DNA of 64,000 nucleotides from Mercenaria mercenaria (GCF_021730395.1 NC_069368.1:10248001-10312000), one strand, 5' to 3'. Counted from the first letter of the stretch, positions 48,567 through 60,519 are shown. A program made the numbers and translations. The notes: generated by a model not told the origin, from the sequence alone.

Positions 48567-49139
48567 TTGCCAGAAGATAAGGATTTAGGAAGGTTCTTAC
48601 TTTCTCACAATGGAAATACTATTCTACGACCTTGGCAACATCTTTTTTGCAAAAATAATCTGTTTACCTTGAAAAATGCGAATAATTTCACACCTTCGGT
48701 ATCGAGCCACGAAAGCGGCAGTGTAGAATAAAAGATAAAATTTCAAAAATAAAGTAAACTTTGAGGATATTTTTTGCTACGTCTTAATTACAACAATGTT
48801 TAATGATAATCTGCAATACTTTTTTATTCATTTTCTTTGTTTAAAACTTGAAAAAAGGATAATCTAAACACTACCGCCATGTAGCGTAATGGCCGATACC
48901 CCCCTCACCGTAAAACCGGGAACAGGCGTTTATTGGTGGTTAATACCGGAAAACAGGATTTTATCCATAATGTCGATATCGAGAATATATATGTTAGCTG
49001 TTGCAGATCTCTGAGATAAAACAAACCCGGTATTTAAACCTAACCAGAAATTGTGCCAGAAACCTGTCGCGCAATAATTTCCTCATGATGTGCAATTAGC
49101 AGTGTTTTCTTCCACTGTTTTGGAAAAGGAAGTAATCCA
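48567..49139. other. Anonymous DNA, no gene seen
   Basis: No element ends or coding frames recognised. Confidence 0.5.
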
Positions 49140-51045
49140 TACCTCTAAACATGCCTGTTAGGGGTTTTCTAGGGGTACGGACCTCCTTTTTCTAGAGATT
49201 TAGGGTTATTAATATAAAAAATTTGGTTGAAAATGAAATGACAAGTAAGACTTAACCAGTCTTCACTTAAAACTTGGATCTAATTGGTTTACAGATACCA
49301 GCGTTCACCCGATTGTTTACCTTCTCTTTCATAAACCTAAATAACCGAGGAACTCCAAATGAATACACTGTTCTGTGCCGATAAGTTTGTTGTCAAATAA
49401 ACTGTTGATTACAGCTAGATTAATGAATGAATCTATCCCGTAAATGAATTCAGTTTGAAATTTAGCAAAAAGAAATAAAAAAATAAATAATAATAATAAA
49501 TAAATAAATTAGGCATAATAATATGCACTTATTTATTTTGTTATTTATCAAGATATTATGATAATCTGCATGGAACTGATTTAATAATTAAGTAAGCAAA
49601 AGAAACTGTTTGTGAAAAATCTCTTGTATCTCGTAACGGCTACAAAATGTGTGAAAAGCATAAATACACAAAGGCTTAATTATCAATTCAAAATAGCTTT
49701 TTTCCAAACAAATTTAACACAGGGTTGGCAAGTATTTCCCGTGAGCGGGAATTACCACAGGTATTTCCCGGTAATTCCCGTCCCGGGAAATGATCCAAAT
49801 TTCACAAAAGCGGGAAATAGTGGGAAATACTCAATATTTGAAAATTTTTGGCATGAAAATTTACTTTTTAATATAAATTAATTCAATAAATTTGCAAACA
49901 TTTTAGTCAGACCGATAAATTAGAAGTAAACAAATGTATGCTAGTTCAATACATGCATGGTCTGACTGGCTAGGAGTGGAACACTTAATTGGTCCATTAC
50001 ATTTTGCTGTATGTGCTCTTAAACGGTCACTCTTGCCACTTACAACTGTCTTATAGTCTTTTTAGAACCATCTTCAAAAACATAGTAAAAATCCCAAACT
50101 GGATCCTTTGGCTTGAACCTCTTCATGTTTACCCTTTCACTTACAAAATCTAACTGGTTATGTGATATAAGTGAGATACCATCAGACCACGATTAGTGAC
50201 CATGATTAGAAATCAGCAGAGCTGAAGCTAGATTAAGCATTGTATTACCAGTCAGACAAATACAGCTTCAGGCTAATAGATTACCTATACATTGTACAGG
50301 TAACTGATTATGACAATTGAGGGGCCAACATAGTGTGAAAAGAGTATTAGTCCCAGTTATTGTGAAAAGGTGTTAATAATGTATAATTAGGCATCACAAT
50401 GTGATGCTCTGATTCTCAATAGTAATAGGCACTTTTGGTAAACAAAAAAACAAAAAAAACAATTGAAATAAGAATTTAGGACTTGATTTTAGTACATTTA
50501 GTGCTTAAAAAGAATATTTATATTATTTGTTTTTAATTGAGAGAAATATTTCATGTTAACTGAATTACATTTGTTTAAGTCTCTGCTCATACAATGAGAT
50601 GTTGACTTTTCCCCACTATTTCCCACTTTTTTCCCAGGAAATACCTGTATTTCCCACTATTTTCCTGTATTTCCCGCTGTCCTGGTAAAAACTAGTATTT
50701 CCCGCTTTTATGCCAACCCTGATTTAACATAATTGTATTTAATCTTTATATCTTTTTTTCTGCCAGTTTGAATCATCATCATTCATGATGTATTTGGTGT
50801 TCCTCGGTTATTTACATTCCGAAAGAAAATGAAATAAATCGGATGACTGCTGTTATTCTGTAAACCATTTAGTTCCAAGTTTTAGGTGAATTCTGATGAA
50901 GTGTTATTTGTTATTTCATTTTCAACAAAATTTGAAATGTAAATGACCCTTAATCTCTAGAAAAACGGAGGTCTGTACCCCTAGAAAACCCCTAACAGGC
51001 TTGTCTATGGGTACAGATCCGTACCCCTAGACACTTCCTTTGGAA
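49140..51045. mobile_element. Inverted-repeat element split by a hAT insertion
   Basis: Left arm about 49140-49370 and right arm about 50788-51045 are diverged inverted complements. Both carry GCCTGTTAGGGGTTTTCTAG, 'ctctagaaa', 'aacttgga(t/a)cta' and 'aaataaccgaggaac', and both end near GGAAGT. The hAT element at 49720-50721 lies inside. A related fragment (CCCCTAG...CTTTGGAAAAGG) is at 53281-53360. Confidence 0.75.
49720..50721. mobile_element. Non-autonomous hAT element with 8-bp TSD
   Basis: Ends CAGGGTTGGCA and TGCCAACCCTG are inverted repeats of hAT type. A perfect 8-bp target duplication, ATTTAACA, flanks it (49712-49719, 50722-50729). Subterminal regions are packed with TATTTCCCG/CGGGAAATA motifs in both orientations, as is usual for hAT transposase binding. 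Length 1002 bp with no transposase frame. Confidence 0.92.
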
Positions 51046-51440
51046 AAGGTTGTGGCTTATGATAGCCTGGGGTCAGGCAATCAATATGAATACTGAGAAC
51101 AGCATTTACAAAGAGGAGACTATATTTTATCTTTGAAAAAGGGAGGTGATTTCAAGTTTGCTTTTGTATTTTTCTCGTTTTAAATATAGGATTTTCCTTG
51201 ACACACGTTTTTGTGCGTTTTAGCACACCATATTCCAAAATGACCCATAAAAAATTTTAACGCGTCACTGATGGCGCAAATGCACTCGAGACCAAATTTC
51301 AGGCGGTGAGAATTATCGTACCCAATCTAGTTAAGTAAGCACTGGTTCACGCATCAGTACGAATCAGTAACATGGACTGCGGCCAAAGATTAATTATCGG
51401 GTACACTTCACAGTCAATACACACTGTTAACAGGTCAATA

Positions 51441-51797
51441 CTACATAATAGGTAGACTGCGTCCAAAGTTTATTACTCTGATACACCTCAAGATGACTTG
51501 ATAAAATAAACCGTTCAACATAATGGTACAAAAACATGTTTCTGTCGTTTGCTGTTTGCACAAAAAAAGCGCTATGTGGTCCTTCACAGTCTCACATGCC
51601 AGAGGTTTGTCTCGGGGTACCATGTCGAACATCTTATGAATGAGAATGAGTTTTTCGTATGCTCGAGGATTGATGCTTGAAGTACGTAGTGCTTGAACAA
51701 ACATGGCTGGCTTTTTGTTGGAAACATTAACCGTAAAACGAAGTCCCGGCTGTGTTAAGAGTATAAACTCTGAAGTGTCTGGCCGCTCGGGGTCCAT
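51441..51797 (-). other. Unassigned 118-aa reading frame
   Basis: An unusually long frame for this AT-rich DNA, with balanced composition (MDPERPDTSEFILLTQPG and onward, then ALRTSSINPRAYEKLILIHK). A second minus frame just upstream (51755-51961, GHYDPFMFDFEGHIHF) overlaps its start. It could be an exon or decayed gene piece. I recognise no family, no clear acceptor or donor pair was found, and no function is proposed. Confidence 0.3.
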
Positions 51798-52661
51798 TTA
51801 TTTTCATTATTCATTAATTTCTCTTTCCTTCTTTCTAATTCGTTATTATGATAATAAAAATTAAGTGACCCCCTAAAATGGATATGACCCTCAAAGTCAA
51901 ACATGAAGGGGTCATAATGACCCTCTTTCAAAATTTCCGAGGGAAAACCCTGTAAATACATTGTAAGTGACTGACAGGAAACAGAAGTATTTAAACTCTT
52001 TAATCCTGGGAAAAATACAATCGCAAATTCGATAAATAATAAATAGCAGTTTGCAGGGCTCCAGATAAGATGCGTATTAGCGTAAATTACGCTTTGAAAT
52101 AATGCATATACGCATGTCTGATAATTTTTAAGCGTATAAAAACGTATATGAAATTACAGAATCGCATGCAATGACTTTTACAAGCGTAAACAAAACATGA
52201 ATCCTCTGGATGCTTTTTGTAACAGAGGACGGTCAGCATTAATTCTCCCACATTGAACGTACACATGCATTGAATGGTACTCTAAAAACCTAAGTTAAAC
52301 TATATCATTCAATCAGTCAAATAGTTGGGAATTAATATTGATGGCACTGTTGTGTATTTTAAAGTGGTGCCAATTTGGTTTAAACAATATTTTATTCATA
52401 TATATTTACAACATGAAACGTTACATAGTTACAGCATGAAGGATTGAGTAGAAAGCCAAGCTTATTTGAAACTCTCTGCCAATTTAAAATATCAACTTCT
52501 GGTGCAGAGTAAACAACAAAAATGTCTCTAAGAATGTATAAGTGAACAAACACTCTACGCATTCTTTAAACTAATCAAAATAATCCCAAAAACATAGCTA
52601 GAGGTATATTCTATTGGATTCGGTAGCGAGTGTGAAGCCAAAGTAAGCCAAGGGAGAATTT

Positions 52662-52850
52662 AATTATTTATTTGGGTTTTACGGCGCACCAACACAGTAT
52701 AGGTTATATGGCGCCAAACAGGACTACAAATTTTGGTTTCACATCTTATTTAGATCTACATCAAAATAAAAACATAAGGTATGGAATCAAAATTTGCATA
52801 CCTGCTGGAATCACAGAGTTACAGCAAAACCAAGTGTTAAGACCCTATTA
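52662..52850 (-). mobile_element. SINE tail fragment
   Basis: On the minus strand, GGCGCCATATAACC...GTTGGTGCGCCGTAAAACCC ends in an AAATAAATAA tail, a 3' tail type of bivalve SINEs. The tRNA-like head was not found; the 50-bp micro-element at 52866 lies where it might be expected. Confidence 0.45.
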
Positions 52851-52865
52851 CCTATTATCCTATCG

Positions 52866-52915
52866 ACAAGGATGCCACTGGGGGCATCAAGCGTTTATTG
52901 AACGCAACTCCTTGT
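52866..52915. repeat. 50-bp micro-element with ACAAGGA/TCCTTGT ends
   Basis: Second copy of the unit at 31390-31439, same length and ends, with a few substitutions. Confidence 0.7.
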
Positions 52916-52919
52916 TTCA

Positions 52920-54165
52920 CATTTACAAATTTTCAGGAGTAAAATTACTCCTGGTCAATTCGGATTTTACTATTTTACTCGTTCACAAAAAATATGATGA
53001 GTGAATACTCATAGCCCATAAAAATTATATGGAGCCCTGAATTTGTACGCTGTAATTGGAAGTTTTTATCAAATTCTTGTTTTTTCTCAAGACTGATGAA
53101 TTAAAATAATAAATGTACTGTTTTCTTTGCTCATGAAAAAAAAATGCCGTTATATTATTACTGCTTATTACTATCTGTAATTTATCAAATTTGTGATCAT
53201 GTTTTTCTCAGGATTAGATAATTCTTTTTTGTGTCATTTATGAAATCATCTCCAGTTTCGAAAGATAAATTATAGTATTGTCTAATACTGATTACCGGAC
53301 CTCTAGACTCCGTGTCTAGAGATCCAGTTACCAGACCCCTAGCCACTGCCTTTGGAAAAGGGGCCCCAGGCCTTTACTAAAATGCATCATAAAGCGTCAA
53401 AATTGGGAATTATTAAAAAAGTCATATTTTTTACAAAAATGTTACATTTAAGAAAAAATGGCCAAAATTGCATTAAAATTAGCACACTGGTTGGGAACCA
53501 GTATCCAAACAGGACTAGTTCTGGACACATGCAATAACCACTTTAATTGAGCGACGCTGCGTTATTCATGCAGTTGTTTCGTCTGTATGATTTAAATGTT
53601 TGTTCTTCATGTCTACGACAACCCACCGAGTCACAAGAGTCTAGGTGCAGATGTTGAGGTTTGACACTGGTTAGGTAACCAAGTAGGGTTACACCATAAC
53701 TCAATGCACACATCTATCAGAATATGAAAATAGCATCAGTTAAGTTATGGTAGCCAGAACTGAACTTCATCAAACAAATTTGACGTTTAGGACAGCATTA
53801 TAATTTTTGGATTGTCACAGAGTTATGGTGACTAAAATATCAGAATTAAAAAACCAGCCATCACGATAAGCTGATTGAGTAAGGCTAGACAAAACTTAAA
53901 TGAGTAAAAGCTTTGGTATAGGCTGTTTCCCCTGGCCAAAATACCTATAATAGTTTCCCTTGAAATTGTTATATTTTCCCCTGAAGGTTATATTTGCCCC
54001 ATGATTGTAAAGAAAACGTTCTGTAATATGCATAGTGAATTTGTTTTAAAAATTATGTTTATGTATTAGATTGATATCTTTTTGGCATTTATAGGGCACT
54101 ATTTTTCCACTACAGAAAGCCACAGGTTGTTTGGGGGAAAAAATCACTTGTTTTCTTCATTGCAG
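52920..54165. other. Upstream region of LSM6
   Basis: Contains the 53281-53360 fragment of the element at 49140. The LSM6 5' untranslated exon and promoter should lie here or further upstream, because a 3' splice site abuts the start codon, but neither could be located. Confidence 0.45.
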
Positions 54166-57102
54166 ATGAGTAAGAAGCAGACGCCTAGTGAGTTTTTGAA
54201 GAAGATTATTGGCAGACCAGTGGTGGTTAAACTCAACTCTGGAGTGGATTACAGAGGTAAAATTACATGTTTTGTTTAAAACTACATTGCATACTGTAAA
54301 CCTAGAAATGGTTTCGCGCTATTTAATTAAGTTAGCGAATTTCGCGGTCAGTGTGTTTCCACGAAATTTCATAGTCGCGAAACAACCAGCTGCCATGAAA
54401 ACGCGAAAGTTTGTAGTTTTCATTGCTAGTCAGCTGCAAAGCTTCTCCCACATATATTTTGTAGTTTACAGTGGTTTATGACTACTAATTGTGTATTGTG
54501 GAACATGAACTTTGCTCATGATCATAAAGCATGGTCAATTGAAAATGCGTTGAGGATAAATGACCAGTTATTCGCCCAGTTTGTAAGCATCCTTAAGGTA
54601 CCTGTAATTTTGCCTGCGACTGTTTATTAAGTTCTTTAGCTATTAAGTTTTCGCGTATTTCACATCTGATATATTCTGTGAAGCTTTTTAGCCCCTAAAT
54701 TGCATCTTGTTTTAAAAATGCAAATATTGTTTTCGTGAACATTTCTAGGGTTACAGTAATTTAAATAGATGTTTTTGACATAAATTAGCAACATAAAAAT
54801 GGTAAAAGTGACTTGGATTTTATGTTACCTTGGTCATTAAGGTTTGAAAGGACTTACTGTCTGTATGAACATATTTTAGTAAAATTTTGTCAGTTTTAAC
54901 TAGAAAAAGTACATAGTAATATTGTTAGGTATAAACTGCACAAAAGAAATAGGCAAAAATAGATTGAATGGATGAAGCATCTAGGAGGCTTTTGAAATGA
55001 TGCTCTGACTCTATAATCTATTGCTCATTTGCTATTTCTCAAAGTAGAATGTACATTTTATAACAATGTTTGGCTCAGTTTAAACGAGAATACTCGGATT
55101 ATGTTTTCCAACTGATTGAGTAACAGGAGTATATCCGGGATTTTGGTAGGGTATAGCAGAGTTTTGGTCTGGGAACAAATTATTGCACCCTCGAAAAATG
55201 TTTTGCAAGTATACCTCAAATTCAGCAATCTGACATATATATTTTACATAGTTTGAACATGAATATTTGACACATTGTCAACTTTTAAATTTTTAGGCTG
55301 TTAACCTTTAGCCTGCTAACAGCAACTGTGATTCTGCCTTTACGTCCAGTGCAGACCAACATCAGCCTGCACTTCCGTGCAAGCTGATCACGGTCTGCAC
55401 TGTTCGCTATTCAGTCAGTAAATTTTCAGTGAACACCTCTCAAATGATAAATGGTATTGCCCAAATTGAATGATGGACCAGTCCATTTTAGAAATTTAGC
55501 AGGCTAAAAGTCAAACAAATGCATGCTTGACAGATTTTATCCTCCCATCTTCAAAGTTCTTTGATAATATTTCTTCTAATATGATTATGAAAAAGGGAGT
55601 TATTGTAAAAGCCTTGAATTAAAAATGAAATATTGATAAATGAATTATAACATATATTTTAGGAGTGTTGGCCTGTTTAGATGGTTATATGAATATTGCA
55701 CTGGAACAGACAGAGGAGTATGTAAATGGACAGTTGAAAAACAAATATGGAGATGCTTTTATTAGAGGCAATAATGGTATGTATAAAATGTTTTTTTTAT
55801 AGTGGTCCACATTAGCCAGCATTTTTCATCAGAGGAAATAAAAAGTTTGTTTATGATGTTTTTATGCCCCCGCCATAAAATGCGGGGGGGGGGCATATAG
55901 TGTTACCCCTGTCCGTGTGTGTGTCTGTGTATTTGTTTGTTTGTTTGGGAAAGGGTGGTGTTCGTTTCAGGGACATAACTTTGACTTGCATGGTCCAATT
56001 TCAGAATATTTTGACACAAATAATAAGCATGGATAGTGTGCAAAACCATTTCACTAGCTCAAAGGTCAAGGTCATAGTCCTTGGTTGAACTGAGCCAATT
56101 TTCGCTACATATATACTGATAATGTGGTCTTAGTGTCCGGTCCATAACTTTGACATGCATGGTCCAGTTTCAAAATAACTTGGCACAATTGTTTTCCATC
56201 GTGAGACAGAGTGTCATGCACAAGAACCAGGTCCCTATGTCTAAGATCAAGGTCACACTTAGAGGTCAAAGGTCAAATTCAAGAATGACTTTTTGTCCGG
56301 AGCATTTCTTCTTCATGCATGGAGGGATTTTGATGTAACATGGCACAAATGTTCACCACCATGAGACGGAGTGTCATGCGCAAGAACCAGGTCCCTAGGT
56401 CTAAGGTCAAGGTCACACTTAGAGGCCAAAGGTCATATACAAGAATGACTTTGTCCTGAGCATTTCTTCTTCATGCATGGAGGGATTTTGATGTAACTTG
56501 GCTCAATTGTACACCATCATGAGACAGAATGTCATGCTCAAGAACCAGTTCCCTAGTTTAGAATTACTTCCCTTTGTTGTTACTATAAATAGCTTATATT
56601 GTAACTTTTTTATTACTGGGACTATGTATACTCTAGTTAGATTCTGCCCACAACAGGACTTGAACTTGCGACCTCCAGGATAGGAACCAGACTTACAACC
56701 CATACACCCTAGCACCTCCTTTAAGAATCATTGAATTTCCTCCATCATTAAAACTGAAATGTTACTGTTTTGGTGAGATTTTAAATGCAGCAAAGCAGAC
56801 TTAGTCATTACAGTTGAATGCTTCAACTTACAGTAAAATCTGCTTTAGCAGCCATCTGTATTAAACAGCAGTCTGCCTACCAGTCGGCTAATTTCCCAGC
56901 TTGACTTTTTATACAAATTTCAACTGGTCTTAAGCATTCACCTACCTTAAAGCAGCCAGACTTTGACCTTCCCTTGGCAGGCTGCTTAATACATATTTGA
57001 CTGTAGTAACAAGTCTGTGGTAATATAGTATTACATTAATTTTGTGTTATATCTGTTTCCTTTTCAGTACTGTACATATCTACGCAAAAGAGACGAGGAT
57101 GA
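54166..57102 (+). CDS. LSM6: U6 snRNA-associated Sm-like protein LSm6
   Basis: Three coding exons, 54166-54256, 55663-55776 and 57068-57102, with GT-AG introns of 1406 and 1291 bp, give 79 aa: MSKKQTPSEFLKKIIGRPVV..., DGYMNIALEQ (37-46), YGDAFIRGNN (59-68), ending LYISTQKRRG. It matches animal LSM6 almost residue for residue (human, 80 aa, has one more residue near the N-terminus and ends in Met). The Sm1 motif spans about 15-45 with the Asp-Gly-Tyr-Met-Asn RNA-contact loop; Sm2 (IRGNN) is at 64-68. LSm6 is a subunit of the LSm1-7 ring (cytoplasmic mRNA decay, with Pat1) and the LSm2-8 ring (nuclear, bound to the U6 3' end). The ATG directly follows TTTTCTTCATTGCAG, so the 5' UTR is spliced. 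Intact. Confidence 0.97.
54294..54756. mobile_element. TA-flanked MITE in LSM6 intron 1
   Basis: Ends CTGTAAACCTAGAAATG and CATTTCTAGGGTTACAG are inverted repeats (one mismatch), each flanked by TA (54292-54293, 54757-54758), as in Tc1/mariner-type MITEs. 463 bp, no coding capacity. Confidence 0.7.
55305..55510. mobile_element. piggyBac-like MITE, copy 2, in LSM6 intron 1
   Basis: 206 bp, opposite orientation to 28958-29162. The left end, CCTTTAGCCTGCT, is preceded by TTAA (55301-55304). The right end, AGCAGGCTAAAAG, is followed by TCAA, a decayed TTAA. Confidence 0.7.
55863..56560. mobile_element. Hairpin-ended tandem-core repeat in LSM6 intron 2
   Basis: Starts with the hairpin TATGCCCCCGC...GCGGGGGGGGGCATA and a GTCCGTGTGTGTG stretch. 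About 2.5 units of roughly 145-185 bp follow ('gaccttgacc...aagaatgacttt..gtcc', 'acatggcacaaat'). The core has AGGTCAAAGGTCA (56263-56275) and several TCAAGGTCA motifs. The far end was not seen, so the copy appears truncated. Confidence 0.65.
56561..56725 (-). mobile_element. tRNA-derived SINE in LSM6 intron 2
   Basis: On the minus strand a tRNA-like head (GGTGCTAGGGTGTATGGG..., box B-like GCAAGTTCAAGTCC) is followed by a body whose last part, ACTATAAATAGCTTAT...GGGAAGTAATTC in complement, recurs at about 63025-63080. The fourth tRNA-like family in the window. Confidence 0.55.
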
Positions 57103-58330
57103 TGAAAAGTTATTGAACAAGTGCTGTTGTACAGTTTATAAATCTGGGAGAGAATGAATCATATTTCTTCAAACTTACTAAAAAAGGAAATTAAACTTTA
57201 GGAAAACTAATTTGAAAAGGGAAAGACAAAAAAATTTGTGGCAAGATAGTGAGACAATTTTAGGTAAATAACCAGTCTTGTTTGTAAAAACTGTATTTAA
57301 TACTAGAACCAGAAAAATTGGAAGGATATGAAAGAATAGTTATAAGAAAGTGTAATAATCTCATTTTAATACAATATTCCTACTGGTGTTCAGGATTCTG
57401 TAAAACATTGAAAGATGTTATTTCCTATTCAATGTGAAGAGATAGAAAAAATGAAGGAAGGATCATCCATATAAGGAAGAAAACATAAAGTACAGTTTAA
57501 ACATATAGCTATGACTTGCTTTCTCACTGACCAGTTTTCACAGAATTTTATGTTGAAACATAAAAGTATACCACAAACTTTCTGTAATTTTTAGACAGAT
57601 ATCATTTGCATCATGAATTTTATAGAAAATAGCGAAGTACAAATATAGTCTTTGATGGTAGGTAAATGATTTTTAGTACATCTGTCTCTAAAATGCAAAA
57701 TTGTCATGTCCTTTTAGATCATTTAGTCCAATCCCTGCATTTTATTATCAAACTAAAATCCTTGTACATGTATCCTGTTTATTCCAGTACTGTTTTACAT
57801 TTCATTACGTCAAATGAACAAACTTGGTCAAACCAAGTTTGCTTCTTGTTTGCTTTTTTCTGTGCATTGCTTCAAAAGGATCTCCTGAACTAGGTTTGTA
57901 ATTGTGTAATTATAGCTTGTTTTATACATGACATTGATTACACTAGAAACAGAAATTGAAATTTAAATATATTTTGAGATAGCCAGTGTTACCAAAGATG
58001 AAAAATGCTGCATGGTAATAAATATATTTAAATGCAGATATGTAAAATAGATAGTTTGAGGTTACAGTATATTTGTTAAAAGGATGACAGTAACTGATGG
58101 GATTTCTTGAGCAACAAACAAGCTTACACTCATCGTCTTGTATCATACCGTTTTCATATATAAAAATTGGTAAAAATGTGTAAAATATTTGCTGATTTAT
58201 TCCATTTTATGTTCATTTTTGTTATCTGTATGGTAAGCTACTACTGTATGAAGTATGTGAAAAGCTATCCTACTTTTTGCCCCAGCATCTGTATCCATAT
58301 AGACACATTGGGATCACTTCATCTCTGTTA
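57103..58330. other. LSM6 3' UTR and downstream DNA
   Basis: No further coding exon is expected after the LSM6 stop. An AATAAA at 58017-58022 is a possible poly(A) signal but would give a 0.9-kb 3' UTR; ATTAAA near 57187 is an alternative. Short frames here look like chance. Confidence 0.45.
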
Positions 58331-58740
58331 TTTTGCCCCACTTCAAATAAGTGGGAGTATATTGCTTTGCATCTGTTGAACACATCAGTCGGTAGGCCAG
58401 TTGGTCGGTCCATCTGTTGTTAAAGTGAACAGTTTCTGCTTGATAACTTGAGAACCACTTGACCCAGAATCTTCAAACTTGATAGCATGATTGAGCTCAT
58501 GGAGTAGATGACCCCTTTAGTTTTTGGATTCAGTAGGTCAAAGTTCAAGGCCACAGGGGCCTGAACTGTGAAAACTGTTTCCACTAAAAAACTTGAGAAC
58601 CACTTGACCCAGTATCTTCAAACTTGATAGCATGATCGGGCATATGAAGTTGATGACCCTCTATTGTTTTGAGGGTAAGCAGGTCAAAGATAAAGGCTAA
58701 AGTGATCACAGGACTGAAAATGAGACAACCTTTCATGGCG
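58331..58740. repeat. Tandem-core repeat, two units
   Basis: Starts at TTTTGCCCCACTTCAAATA, a small hairpin with the following GTGGGAG. Two units of about 125 bp are marked by 'acttgagaaccacttgaccc' and 'tcttcaaacttgatagcatg'. Same class as the other bivalve tandem-core repeats but a distinct unit. Confidence 0.65.
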
Positions 58741-59057
58741 GGCGTCATATTTTACAAACAGCTTTTCGTCACCTTAACACAAGAAGCGGATAACTGCATT
58801 GACTTAAAGAAGGACTTGTTCACTTTTTGCACTAAGGTGACGTTTTGTTGTTTGATGGGTTTGCTTCAAACTTTGAATAGCTTTATATGTCTTGATAATA
58901 TTTGCATACACCTGTTTTAATGTAACATTTCTTTGAGTTTGTGCCAGGTTTCTTGAAAACTGTAAGAGGAGATATGCAGTCAAAGCCTATAGTAGTATTG
59001 TGCAATGTATGAATTCGTTAGAATTTATGTTTTGACAATATGCCCAAAATCACTTCA

Positions 59058-59309
59058 GTGGCTGAGTGGGGAAGGAAACTGACTTCACATCACTTGCCCA
59101 ACACCGTTTGAAACCCTGCTTGGGTGTAGAATTTTTTTTTGGTGAGGAAATGAACCAGTTATCTTTCAGAATGTGGGTGGTTCTACCCATGTGCTCATCT
59201 GAACCTGAAATAATGCTTGTAGGGGCATCTAAGGTCTTCCTCCACAAGCAAAAGCTGGAATGTCACCAATGATTGGATAGGTTGTGATGTTAAACCCAAC
59301 AAAACAAAC
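59058..59309 (+). mobile_element. tRNA-derived SINE (family 2), young copy
   Basis: tRNA-like head GTGGCTGAGTGGGGAAGG with box B-like GTTTGAAACCC, body GGTCTTCCTCCACAAGCAAA, tail GTTAAACCCAACAAAACAAA. A perfect 12-bp target duplication, AAAATCACTTCA, flanks it at 59046-59057 and 59310-59321. Full length; the older relative is at 9835-10075. Confidence 0.9.
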
Positions 59310-59399
59310 AAAATCACTTCACAGTGATATTGTTTTGCAAGTTTGGGGTGAATTTATCATATTATTTACTGCAAAATTTAAAATGCACATTAACTTTTA

Positions 59400-59570
59400 A
59401 TGTTTCACTGTTATAGCCTAAGCTTTTGTTACCTTCTAAAGTAAACCCAGAGGGAGAAAATACCAAGGTCCCTACTAGGGCTCAAACCCTGGACTTCATG
59501 ATCCGTAGGCGGACCTACTATCACTACACTTCTGTCACTAGAGCTGTTGTATAAAAAATCCTGTTTGCCC
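59400..59570 (-). mobile_element. tRNA-like SINE head fragment
   Basis: On the minus strand, AGTGTAGTGATAGTAGGTCC then CCAGGGTTTGAGCCCTAG (box B-like) resembles a tRNA-derived SINE head. Tail not resolved. Confidence 0.5.
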
Positions 59571-59773
59571 ATGTATGAATGTTTGTGCCCTTGCCTAACA
59601 GTCACACCAAAGTTGTTCAGATCAAGTCCATTTTGAAAAACAGAAACAACTATGAATATTAAAGGGACATGTCTCCTCATTAGTATCGGATTTGAGGGAA
59701 CACCTTACATTATGAGGATGCTACCTACAGACCAAGTTTGGTGATGATCTGTCACTGTTCACGAGAAGTTTCT

Positions 59774-60519
59774 AGCTCACCTGTCACAAAGTGACAAGGT
59801 GAGCTTTGTGATCGTGCAGTGTCCGTCGTCCGTCTGTCCGTCCGTGCGTGCGTCCGTAAACTTTTGCTTGTGACCACTCTAGAGGTCACATTTTTCATGG
59901 GATCTTTATGAAAGTTGGTCAGAATATTCATCTTGATGATATCTAGGTCAAGTTCGAAACTGGGTCACGTGCCATCAAAAACTAGGTCAGTAGGTCTAAA
60001 AATAGAAAAACCTTGTGACCTCTCTAGAGGCCATATATTTCACAAGATCTTCATGAAAATTGGTCAGAATGTTCACCTTGATGATATCTAGGTCAAGATC
60101 GAAACTGGGTCATGTGCCATCAAAAACTAGGCCAGTAGGTCTAAAAATAGAAAAACCTTGAGACCTCTCTAGAGGCCATATTTTTCATGAGATCTTCATA
60201 AAAATTAGTGAGAATGTTTACCTTGATGATATCTAGGTAAAATTCAAAACAGGGTCACGTACCTTCTAAAACCAGGTCAATAGGTCAAATAATAGAAAAA
60301 CCTTGTGACCTCTCTAGAGACCATATTTTTCAATGGATCTTCTTGAAAATTGGTCAGAATTTTTATCTTGATAATATCTAGGTCATGTTCAAAACTGGAT
60401 CACATGAGCTCAAAAACTAGGTCACTATGTCAAATAATAGAAAAAACGACGTCATACTCAAAACTGGGTCATGTGGGAAGAGGTGAGTGATTCAGGACCA
60501 TCATGGTCCTCATGTTTTT
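59774..60519 (+). mobile_element. Hairpin-ended tandem-core element, short copy
   Basis: Begins with the stem AGCTCACCTGTCAC/GTGACAAGGTGAGCT and a GTCCGTCCGTC stretch. It has about four core units of roughly 145 bp and ends with the hairpin AGGACCATCATGGTCCT at 60494-60510. It abuts the next, longer copy. Core units carry AGGTCA-N2-AGGTCA pairs and CACGTG. Homologous in reverse to 15493-16591. Confidence 0.8.
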
